NCBI GenBank assembly: GCA_934129785.1
Contig: CAKOWW010000005.1
Location: forward strand, 33,493-97,492
Direction: 5' to 3'
DNA length: 64,000 nucleotides
Origin: an uncultured Clostridia bacterium
GTDB lineage: Bacteria; Bacillota; Clostridia; TANB77; CAG-508
Positions within the stretch are counted from its first letter, which is position 1; every line of letters begins with the position of its first letter. The translations under genes were made by a program, and so were the position numbers. This document shows, piece after piece, positions 57,548-64,000 of this stretch. Below the pieces are notes generated by a model. The model was not told the origin of the DNA. It saw only the letters and a program-made list of their open reading frames with translations, and ran no database searches.

Positions 57548-57799
57548 ATGAACAATGGAGATATACTTGTAGCATCATTGTATTGTATAGGAATAATGAT
57601 AGGAATGGCATTTTTAGGAATGGGAATAGGAATGGGAATACTAGGCTCTAAGGTAGCAGAGGCAGTAGGAAGAAACCCAGAAACTAAAAGTGATGTAGTA
57701 CACAGTGTAATGACAATTTTAATAGTATTAGCAATATTTTTATTAATATTATTTGCATTTACATTTTTACTATTATTCTATAACCCATTAATAGCATAA
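57548..57799 (+). CDS. F-type ATPase subunit c-like protein lacking the ion-binding carboxylate
   Basis: This 83-residue two-helix hairpin has helix 1 with the Gly-rich GMGIGMGILG (24-33), the polar loop RNPET (42-46, usually R-Q/N-P) and a helix 2 of about 25 hydrophobic residues. In ordinary c subunits an Asp or Glu lies 20 residues after the loop Arg. Here that position is Ala62, and no Asp or Glu occurs after Asp49. The ring could form but could not carry H+ or Na+ in the known way. It starts behind AAGGGAG, 17 bases after the previous gene, in the position subunit c takes in atp operons. Proteolipids of other machines are a less likely alternative. Confidence 0.85.
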   Translation: MNNGDILVASLYCIGIMIGMAFLGMGIGMGILGSKVAEAVGRNPETKSDVVHSVMTILIVLAIFLLILFAFTFLLLFYNPLIA

Positions 57800-57825
57800 A
57801 AGTGTAGAAAGAAAGGAAATGCATT

Positions 57826-58662
57826 ATGACCAGTTTAGTAATTGCAGCAGTAATATTAATTGTAATAATGCTTGCATTTATATTCATCCTTTTTAAAAAT
57901 ATAATAAGAAGGATGGATGACAATGCAAAAAAATACTTTGTTAATAAAATGCAAGGGTATGATTATATTTTAGAGGAAAAACAAGAAAAATTAGAAAAGA
58001 TTAAAGCAGAAATAACTCAGCTTGAAGAAACAAACAAAAACATCTTAAAAACTACGGATGATGATGAAGAATTTAATAAAGAAATGCATAAAAGTGAAAA
58101 TTATCAAAAGAAATACGAAAAGGATGAAGATATACCTTTACGAAGAGAAACAAATGAACAAATTAATTATAATCTAAATGTACCTGATTACAGAGAAACA
58201 CAGTTTTTTAATAATTATAAAGAAGTAAGACAAGCATTTACAATTAATAATGAAAAAATTATAAAAGATTTCATAGCTAAGCATAAAAATTTAAAAGAAG
58301 AAAAAGAATATAGAGCACTGAAAAAATTAAGAGGAAAGTTTGACCAAGACACAATTTATGGATGTTTAACACTTGATAAAAAATCGCAAAAAGAACTGTT
58401 AGAAGAAGCATTAACAGCTACAGAAAAAAAGTTAGTTAAACTTAAAGAACTTTCAGAATTTCCTAATTTTAGTGTAGAAACTTTAGTAAAATATATAGAT
58501 GATAGAGCAGAAGAAATAGATCCAACTATATATATATATACAAATGTATTAGACAAAAAGTATGAGAACATAGACAAAAATATAGTAAATAAGCAATATA
58601 ATAATATGTCTGAAGGTATAATTATTAAATATAGAAATAAAATTTATGATTATAGTATATAG
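57826..58662 (+). CDS. F-type ATPase b-delta fusion-like stator subunit
   Basis: This 278-residue protein has one N-terminal membrane helix (residues 4-24), then a charged coiled coil (about 40-85: KLEKIKAEITQLEETNK), as in subunit b. The C-terminal part resembles subunit delta: KSQKELLEEALTATEKKL, then EEIDPTIYIYTNVLD and a final MSEGIIIKYRNKIYDYSI, matching the delta ending G-x-x-I-R-x-x-x-K-x-x-D-x-S. Fused b-delta stators are known in mycobacteria. It sits between the c-like and alpha-like genes, exactly where b and delta belong. It would hold the alpha/beta head to the membrane. Confidence 0.75.
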   Translation: MTSLVIAAVILIVIMLAFIFILFKNIIRRMDDNAKKYFVNKMQGYDYILEEKQEKLEKIKAEITQLEETNKNILKTTDDDEEFNKEMHKSENYQKKYEKDEDIPLRRETNEQINYNLNVPDYRETQFFNNYKEVRQAFTINNEKIIKDFIAKHKNLKEEKEYRALKKLRGKFDQDTIYGCLTLDKKSQKELLEEALTATEKKLVKLKELSEFPNFSVETLVKYIDDRAEEIDPTIYIYTNVLDKKYENIDKNIVNKQYNNMSEGIIIKYRNKIYDYSI

Positions 58663-58681
58663 ATAAGGAAGGAAAAATACA

Positions 58682-60013
58682 ATGGATACACATATAACAA
58701 ACCTTGTAAATGAGAAAGTTTCAAAAATAAAAACCAAAAACAATATTTTTGATTCTGGAAAGGTAATAAAGATAAAAGATTATATAGTAGAAGTATCAGG
58801 ACTAGAGAATGTAATGTACTTTGAAAAAGTTATGATTATGGGAAAAGGAATGGGATATGTAAATGCAATTTATGAAAATTCTGTAATTATAGCTATAGTA
58901 AAAGAGGACAAAAAAATAGAAATTGGAGATATAGTTAATTCTACTGGAGAAATATTTAAAGCTGTTTTTTCAGAAGATGCTATGGGCAGAATGGTAGATA
59001 TATTTGGAGTAGATCAATTGTCTGGAAAACCATTTGAAAAATTTAGATATATAGACATAGAAAAGTCAAATGTCCCAATTATGGATAGAACCTTTGTATG
59101 TAGGCCACTACAAACAGGAATTGCAGGAATAGACTTAATATATCCAATAGGAAAAGGACAAAGACAGTTAATTATAGGAGATAAAAAAACTGGAAAAACA
59201 CAAATAGCTTTAGACACAATAGTAAATCAAGGGCGTGTTAAACAAGAAAATGGACAAGTAATATGTATTTATGTGGCTGTTGGAAAAACTAAAAAAGAAA
59301 TAAAAACTATTTATAATGAATTATTAAAACGTAATGCTCTTTCTTATACTATAATGGTAGTTGCAACAAATGATAATAAAACACCTGTAATTAGTCTTAT
59401 TCCATATGTGGGTATGTCAATTGCAGAAGAATATATGAAAAAAGGAAAAGATGTATTAGTTGTAATAGATGACCTTAAAAAACATGCAGAAGTATATAGA
59501 GAAATAAGTTTGGTATCTAATAAAACTCCAGGTAGAGAAGCATATCCAGCAGACATATTTTACACACATTCAAGACTATTAGAAAAAGGGTGCCAACATA
59601 AGAATGGTGGTTCAATAACAGTGCTTCCAATTGTTGAAACAAAAGGTGGAGATATTACAGACTATATATCTACTAATATTATATCAATAACAGATGGACA
59701 AATAGTTTTATCTAATAAAGCATTTTTAAAAGGGCAGAAACCTGCTATTGATTATGGAATTTCAGTGTCAAGGCTTGGTGGTGCAGTTCAAACACCTAGA
59801 ATAAAAAAAATAGGTGCAGCTGTAAGACTAAAACTCTTAAATTATCTAGAAACTAAAGATGTATATGAATTAGCAAATACAGATGAATTAAGTGAAGATT
59901 TAAAAGAAAAATTAAAAGAAGGTAAAAAAATAGAAATGCTACTTAGACAAGAAAAATTCGAACCATTTACAAGTGAAGAAATCTTAGATAGATTTGAAGA
60001 TTTTGGAGAATAA
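58682..60013 (+). CDS. F-type ATPase alpha subunit-like protein
   Basis: This 443-residue protein has the alpha P-loop GDKKTGKT (166-173), VIDDLKKHAEVYREISL, PGREAYPADIFYTHSRLLE and the arginine finger in SVSRLGG (Arg364). It has the N-terminal beta-barrel but a shorter C-terminal helical domain than housekeeping alpha (about 500). These features assign it to the F1 alpha family, not to Rho or FliI. The arginine finger implies it completes the catalytic site of the beta-like partner. Strong divergence and its neighbours argue against it being the cell's main ATP synthase. Confidence 0.9.
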   Translation: MDTHITNLVNEKVSKIKTKNNIFDSGKVIKIKDYIVEVSGLENVMYFEKVMIMGKGMGYVNAIYENSVIIAIVKEDKKIEIGDIVNSTGEIFKAVFSEDAMGRMVDIFGVDQLSGKPFEKFRYIDIEKSNVPIMDRTFVCRPLQTGIAGIDLIYPIGKGQRQLIIGDKKTGKTQIALDTIVNQGRVKQENGQVICIYVAVGKTKKEIKTIYNELLKRNALSYTIMVVATNDNKTPVISLIPYVGMSIAEEYMKKGKDVLVVIDDLKKHAEVYREISLVSNKTPGREAYPADIFYTHSRLLEKGCQHKNGGSITVLPIVETKGGDITDYISTNIISITDGQIVLSNKAFLKGQKPAIDYGISVSRLGGAVQTPRIKKIGAAVRLKLLNYLETKDVYELANTDELSEDLKEKLKEGKKIEMLLRQEKFEPFTSEEILDRFEDFGE

Positions 60014-60038
60014 ATTACTATAAAATAAGAGGTGGAAA

Positions 60039-60824
60039 ATGAGAATAAAAAGTGTTGTTAAAGTAATGAATTTTTATTCCCTTCTAAGAGTTGATTCATC
60101 AAAAAGAAAAGCAGAAAAATATACGGGATATGAAAAAGCAGTTAGAGAATTTATTGACAATATATTAAACAATAAAAATTTAATACTTGATAAAAAAATG
60201 ATAAAAATGAATGATAAGGGAAAAGATTTAAATATATATATAGCTAATGATTTAGGATTTTGCGGAAGTTTTAATTCAAATATACACGAAGTATTAAGAC
60301 AAGACAAAGAAAATGACAAAATAATAATAGGAAAAAAGATAATTCAAGAAGATTCTTATAAAAATGTAATAGTATCTATGTCAAAAGATGAATATTTTGA
60401 ACAAACATTACAAATGAATGAAATAATGTTTAATAGTATAAGAGATAAAAAATACAAATCAATAAATCTTATATATAATCATTATTATAATGTTAGTAGA
60501 ATAGAACGCGTAAAACGACAGATTTTGCCACTTGAAAAATCAGACAATAAAAATGAAAAGTATAATGATGACTTTGCCGTAGAGGGAAATATAAATAGTA
60601 TATTATTAAATATAATTACTCTATATTTGGGATATGAAATAAAAGTTGCAGTAGAAAATAGTTATGCGTCAGAAAATATAATGAGACAAATGATAACTAA
60701 AGAATCACTAAAAAAAATAGATGAAATTGAAGAAGAAAAACAAAGAGTAGAAAGAAAACAAAAACAAATGAAAAGTCTAAAAAAACAGCTAGATAATATC
60801 AATAAAATAAATTTGAATAATTAA
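60039..60824 (+). CDS. F-type ATPase gamma subunit-like protein
   Basis: This 261-residue protein begins MRIKSVVKVMNFYSLLRVDSSKR (helix of the central stalk). It has the gamma-type core NDLGFCGSFNSNI (usually SDRGLCGGLN) and a C-terminal helix ENSYASENIMRQMITKESL, extended by a Lys/Gln/Glu-rich coiled coil to the end. Gamma is the rotating shaft inside the alpha/beta head. The extra coiled coil at the C-terminus is unusual. The gene lies between alpha and beta, as in atp operons. Confidence 0.85.
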   Translation: MRIKSVVKVMNFYSLLRVDSSKRKAEKYTGYEKAVREFIDNILNNKNLILDKKMIKMNDKGKDLNIYIANDLGFCGSFNSNIHEVLRQDKENDKIIIGKKIIQEDSYKNVIVSMSKDEYFEQTLQMNEIMFNSIRDKKYKSINLIYNHYYNVSRIERVKRQILPLEKSDNKNEKYNDDFAVEGNINSILLNIITLYLGYEIKVAVENSYASENIMRQMITKESLKKIDEIEEEKQRVERKQKQMKSLKKQLDNINKINLNN

Positions 60825-60855
60825 ATTTATTTTAAAGAAGAGAGGAAAGAAACAT

Positions 60856-62226
60856 ATGAAAGAAGAAACTAGTGTTGGAAAAATTATTAGTGTATCTGAC
60901 TTAAATGTAAAAGTATTACTTAGTAGTAATGATGTAGAAATTAAAGATATTTTATATTATGAAGATGAAGAAAAGTATACACATAGGTTTGAAGTTGTAG
61001 AAATGGATTATAATATGGCTTTAGCGATACCTTTCGAAAGTGTTAATGGTGTAAAAAAAGGGATAGATTTATATCGCAAAGAGGGAGGATTGCAGATAGA
61101 ATATTCTGATAAGATATTGGGAAAAATGTTTAGCTCATATGGAGATCCAATAGATGGAAGCAAAATAAAAGTACACAAAACTAGAAATGTATATGACAAA
61201 AAATTATCAATAAAAGACATTGATATAAATGGAGAAGTTCTTTGGACAGGAATAAAGGTTATAGATTTTTTCGCACCATTACAAAAAGGATACAAAATGG
61301 GGTTAATAGGTGGTGCTGGTGTAGGAAAAACAGTATTAATAAAAGAACTTATAAATAATATATATAAAAAATTTAACTCAAACGCAGTTTTTGTAGGGGT
61401 TGGGGAACGTTCTCGTGAAGGACAAGAATTGTATCAAGAAATGAAAGAATCTAATTTATTAGATAAAATGTCAATGGTTTTTGGTCAAATGGGTGATAGT
61501 TCTTGTTCTCGTTCTAAAGCTGTATATAGTGGATTGACTTTAGCTGAATATTTAAGAGATGAGAAAAATCAAGATGTATTATTATTCATAGACAATATAT
61601 ATAGATTTATACAAGCTCAATCAGAAATTTCAACAGAATTAAAAAGAATACCAATAGAAAATGGATATCCAACAACAATGGTTTCTGATATAAACGAAAT
61701 AGAAGAAAGAATAAACTCAACAGATCAAGGGTCAATTACATCGTTCCAAGCAATATATATCCCAGCAGATGATATAAATGATGACGCTGTTCAATCAATA
61801 ATGACACATTTAGATGGTCAAATTGTATTAGATAGAAAAATTGCAGAAAAAGGATTATATCCTGCAATAAATGTATTCAGATCAACAAGTAAAGCAATAG
61901 ACCCATATAAAGTAGGACCTAAGCATTATAAATTAGTAAAACAAACATTAGCATATTTAACTAGGTATGAAGAACTAGAAGAAATCATCGCAGTTCTTGG
62001 TATTGATGAATTATCAGATGAAGATAAAATGATATTTTACCGTTCAAGAAAATTAAGAAATTATTTTACACAACCATTATTTGTCTCAGAAAATTATACT
62101 GGAAAACCAGGAAAAATGGTAAATATAAAAGATACATTAAATGATGTTCAAGATATATTAGATGGAAAATATGATAATGTTGATGAAAGTAGTTTATTAT
62201 ATAGAGGTAGTTTAAATGAAGAATAA
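60856..62226 (+). CDS. F-type ATPase beta subunit-like protein, catalytic residues present
   Basis: This 456-residue protein has Walker A GGAGVGKT near residue 152, the catalytic Glu184 in GERSREGQELY, Walker B LLFIDNIYRF, ITSFQAIYIPADDIND and IDELSDEDK, which corresponds to the DELSEED lever. All residues needed for ATP hydrolysis in F1 beta appear present. NGYPTTMVSDINEIEERINST replaces the usual TLATEMG region, so the nucleotide-site rim is changed. It is the motor of the proposed machine. Its end overlaps the epsilon-like gene by 11 bases. Confidence 0.92.
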   Translation: MKEETSVGKIISVSDLNVKVLLSSNDVEIKDILYYEDEEKYTHRFEVVEMDYNMALAIPFESVNGVKKGIDLYRKEGGLQIEYSDKILGKMFSSYGDPIDGSKIKVHKTRNVYDKKLSIKDIDINGEVLWTGIKVIDFFAPLQKGYKMGLIGGAGVGKTVLIKELINNIYKKFNSNAVFVGVGERSREGQELYQEMKESNLLDKMSMVFGQMGDSSCSRSKAVYSGLTLAEYLRDEKNQDVLLFIDNIYRFIQAQSEISTELKRIPIENGYPTTMVSDINEIEERINSTDQGSITSFQAIYIPADDINDDAVQSIMTHLDGQIVLDRKIAEKGLYPAINVFRSTSKAIDPYKVGPKHYKLVKQTLAYLTRYEELEEIIAVLGIDELSDEDKMIFYRSRKLRNYFTQPLFVSENYTGKPGKMVNIKDTLNDVQDILDGKYDNVDESSLLYRGSLNEE

Positions 62227-62509
62227 TAGCGAAATCGAAGAAGAAATCAGAGAATCTGAAGAAATGGAAAATATCATAGTACAATTGCTTAATATTGGTG
62301 GAGACGTTAAACAATATGATGATGTAAAATTTATTAAAATTAAAAGTTCAAAATACAACTTGATTATAATGAGGGATTATTTGCCAATTATAGGAGAAGT
62401 ACAAGGATCGATACAGATAGGAAGAGAAAAAGAAGATATAAATATGGAAAAAGTACAAGGATATTTTATGCATAAACATAATAAGTTCAATTTGTTTTAT
62501 GCAGATTAG
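62216..62509 (+). CDS. F-type ATPase epsilon subunit-like protein (barrel only)
   Basis: This 97-residue protein has an acidic N-terminal extension (residues 1-18) and a beta-barrel like the epsilon N-terminal domain: FIKIKSSKYNLIIMRDYLPI, GEVQGSIQI. The two regulatory C-terminal helices of normal epsilon (about 135 residues) are absent, so the usual auto-inhibition is lost. It follows beta with an 11-base overlap, as epsilon does. Assignment rests on position plus barrel pattern, and is weaker than for alpha and beta. Confidence 0.7.
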   Translation: MKNNSEIEEEIRESEEMENIIVQLLNIGGDVKQYDDVKFIKIKSSKYNLIIMRDYLPIIGEVQGSIQIGREKEDINMEKVQGYFMHKHNKFNLFYAD

Positions 62510-62519
62510 GTGGGATAAG

Positions 62520-63077
62520 ATGGAATTAATATTATATTATATGGTTGAAAGTAGAAATTTATTAATATCATTCTTAATACTAACATTTGTACTTGGAATA
62601 ATTGCTTATGGGTCAATAAAAAACTTTAAACAAAATAAAAAAATGAAAATATTTATTTATGGTTTATTCTTAAAAACAACAAATGTGGATATTTTAAAAA
62701 TATCTATAATAGTATTAAAGATATTTTTAGTTTTTTATGCTACAATAGTAACAGAAGAACTAATGGTATGGTTATGCATAATAATGCTTGCAATACTTAC
62801 AATTATATATATTATTTGTGAAATTAAAAGATGTATATATGAAGTCATGTATACATCAATACAAGCTTTAGTGATTTATCTAATTTATTTAATAAATAAC
62901 TATATGTTAGAAGTCGAATACATGAATGTAGTAATGGGAATAAAAATTTGCTTAGTTGTATTTGAATTAATACTTTCAATATACTTAATGTTTAGAAATA
63001 TAAACATGATAGCAGAAGACAGAGTAGCTAAAAATTTTAAAAAAGAATCAAAGAAAATAGCGAAAGGAACGAATTAA
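62520..63077 (+). CDS. unknown five-span membrane protein of the ATPase operon
   Basis: The start is ATG 62520 (MELILYYMVESRN) behind TAGGTGGGAT; the frame is open from an ATG at 62499 inside the previous gene. The 185-residue product has about five membrane helices with few charges between them. Helix 3 is followed by CEIKRCIYEV and the last by a basic tail. Subunit a has a conserved Arg inside a helix and more conserved polar residues. I do not see those, so it is at best a distant or functional replacement for a. It is the only multi-span protein of the operon and the candidate partner of the c-like ring. Confidence 0.7.
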   Translation: MELILYYMVESRNLLISFLILTFVLGIIAYGSIKNFKQNKKMKIFIYGLFLKTTNVDILKISIIVLKIFLVFYATIVTEELMVWLCIIMLAILTIIYIICEIKRCIYEVMYTSIQALVIYLIYLINNYMLEVEYMNVVMGIKICLVVFELILSIYLMFRNINMIAEDRVAKNFKKESKKIAKGTN

Positions 63078-63080
63078 ATT

Positions 63081-63854
63081 ATGAAACAACAACCAAAAAA
63101 AAGAAATCCTGAAAATGTAAAAGGTGTAAAAAAAGAAAAAGTGTTTAAAATTGCAGTAATAATTGTTGCAATATTGCTTGCGCTAGTAATTTACAAAATA
63201 TTAGATATATTAATAATTAAAACAGAGCATTATAATTTATCAGGACAAACATATTATCAATATTTTAATGGAATAGAACAAGAATATTCTGGAAAAATGG
63301 AAGTTGTACAAAAAGATAATGAAAATCAATTAATTTTAGAAGATGGTCAAGTTGTATATTTAGATTCAACACCAATGTATTATAAAGATATATTAGGAAA
63401 AAGTTTATTACCAAAAGAAATGGAATTAGTAGTGCCAGATAATGGAACATATAAATTAAATAAATTTACAAATGTAATAGAAGAAAACAATAAGATGAAT
63501 CTAAAAAAATTAAATAGCTCAAAAACAAAAGAAGTTGATAATGGATTTTTATTTGATGGAAATGATTTATATTTTTTCTTAGATGATACAACAGTTACAG
63601 TTGGAAACAAAGATTATGAATTGCCAGCACTTTCATATGCTATTGTAAATTATAGAACAAATGTAGAAATATATAATTATGATACAAATGAATATACAAT
63701 AATTCAAGATGAGGAATCTTTAAAAGGTGATGTTACGGCAACAAACAAATCTAAAAATTATATAATAAATATGAGTTTAGATTCATTAAAAACAGATAAA
63801 AGTAATCAATTGCTAATTACAAATATAAATAATTTAAAAGAATATGATTATTAA
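63081..63854 (+). CDS. stand-alone membrane-anchor domain protein (257 residues)
   Basis: A basic cytoplasmic tip is followed by a membrane helix at about residues 22-46 and an extracytoplasmic domain to the end. The domain has the same order of strands as the N-terminal domains of the three large proteins upstream: DLYFFLDDTTVTVGNKD, SYAIVNYRTNVEIYNY and TNEYTI. It lacks the linker and Ig-like or GLUG domains, so it is the minimal member of the family. It closes the operon, six bases of spacing aside, and a terminator follows. It may cap or template assembly of the larger members. Confidence 0.75.
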   Translation: MKQQPKKRNPENVKGVKKEKVFKIAVIIVAILLALVIYKILDILIIKTEHYNLSGQTYYQYFNGIEQEYSGKMEVVQKDNENQLILEDGQVVYLDSTPMYYKDILGKSLLPKEMELVVPDNGTYKLNKFTNVIEENNKMNLKKLNSSKTKEVDNGFLFDGNDLYFFLDDTTVTVGNKDYELPALSYAIVNYRTNVEIYNYDTNEYTIIQDEESLKGDVTATNKSKNYIINMSLDSLKTDKSNQLLITNINNLKEYDY

Positions 63855-63898
63855 AGGTATTATTAGACATGTATAATATAAAAGTCGAGTAGTGAAAG

Positions 63899-63931
63899 CG
63901 CAAGCCCAGGAAAGGGACTTGCGTTATTTTT
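63899..63931 (+). terminator. rho-independent terminator of the ATPase operon
   Basis: CGCAAGCCC (63899-63907) pairs with GGGACTTGCG (63914-63923, one bulged A), followed by TTATTTTT. Confidence 0.85.
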
Positions 63932-63941
63932 GGCTAATGAA

Positions 63942-63964
63942 AACCCCATGTTATACATGGGGTT
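63942..63964. repeat. 10-bp hairpin, possible end of an IS200/IS605-type element
   Basis: AACCCCATGT (63942-63951) pairs perfectly with ACATGGGGTT (63955-63964) around TAT. It is followed by AGCTTCTAGCT, and the sequence continues past the window. Short perfect hairpins of this kind mark IS200/IS605 ends, but no transposase is in view, so this is tentative. Confidence 0.35.
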
Positions 63965-64000
63965 CTAAAAGCTTCTAGCTATGAGTGAAAAAAATCCTCC

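Noticed and set aside
57548..62509. Normal housekeeping ATP synthase operon
   Set aside because: No subunit a, c lacks the carboxylate, alpha and epsilon are shortened, and the neighbours are giant extracellular proteins.
39639..63854. Long minus-strand open frames within the giant genes
   Set aside because: They are shadows of AT-rich plus-strand genes with no ribosome-binding sites and low-complexity Phe/Leu/Tyr-rich products.

Overview
The window comes from a very AT-rich, endospore-forming, Gram-positive anaerobe of the Clostridia type. The evidence is a complete spoIIIA operon, sigH, the dipicolinate synthase subunit dpaB, a T-box-controlled thrS, a SUF operon with SufU, an LPXTG/sortase pair and Bacillota-style Shine-Dalgarno sequences. 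Phages, plasmids and CRISPR arrays are not visible. An uncultured gut Clostridia lineage would fit, but that is inference.

Layout. 1-5.3 kb: the end of a Nudix-like gene, a DUF4143-type AAA ATPase, a membrane protein and an MgtA-type Mg2+ P-type ATPase. 5.3-7.8 kb: a copper operon (copZ, copA) behind a CsoR-like operator. 8-10.4 kb: yebC and an unknown membrane-anchored protein. 10.5-15.8 kb: spoIIIAA-AH, interrupted between AC and AD by a 120-bp palindromic element. 16-19 kb: two tandem paralogous pilin-like/FGE-fold proteins whose C-terminal tails look like diversity-generating-retroelement variable regions, then a short ORF-less group IIC intron placed just after a terminator. 19.5-25.4 kb: sigH, small genes, tRNA-Thr, T-box, thrS, ychF and a sortase substrate facing its sortase. 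26.6-32.6 kb: sufCBDSU-mnmA. 32.6-36.6 kb: dpaB, pepF, a YneA-like SOS protein and a Xer-like recombinase. 37-39.5 kb: a class A penicillin-binding protein. 39.6-63.9 kb: one giant surface protein followed by a second large transcription unit.

Two things stand out. First, the 50.1-63.9 kb unit encodes a divergent F-type ATPase in the canonical order c, b-delta, alpha, gamma, beta, epsilon. The catalytic and rotor parts look intact, but the c-like subunit lacks the ion-binding carboxylate and no recognisable subunit a is present. It is co-transcribed with large membrane-anchored extracellular proteins. These proteins, the 3435-residue protein just upstream and the last gene of the operon appear to share the same N-terminal membrane-anchor domain. 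I read this as a rotary or stroking ATPase that drives or energises a cell-surface apparatus rather than making ATP.

Second, reading through all the genes listed here I found only three in-frame CGG codons. Each lies exactly where the gene (spoIIIAA, spoIIIAE, the PBP) must shift +1 to restore a conserved protein, and in each case the +1 codon is GGN (Gly). CGA, CGC and CGT are all used as ordinary codons. This suggests that CGG is an unassigned or hungry codon used for, or tolerated by, +1 frameshifting. Sequencing error is an unlikely explanation for three identical events outside homopolymers.
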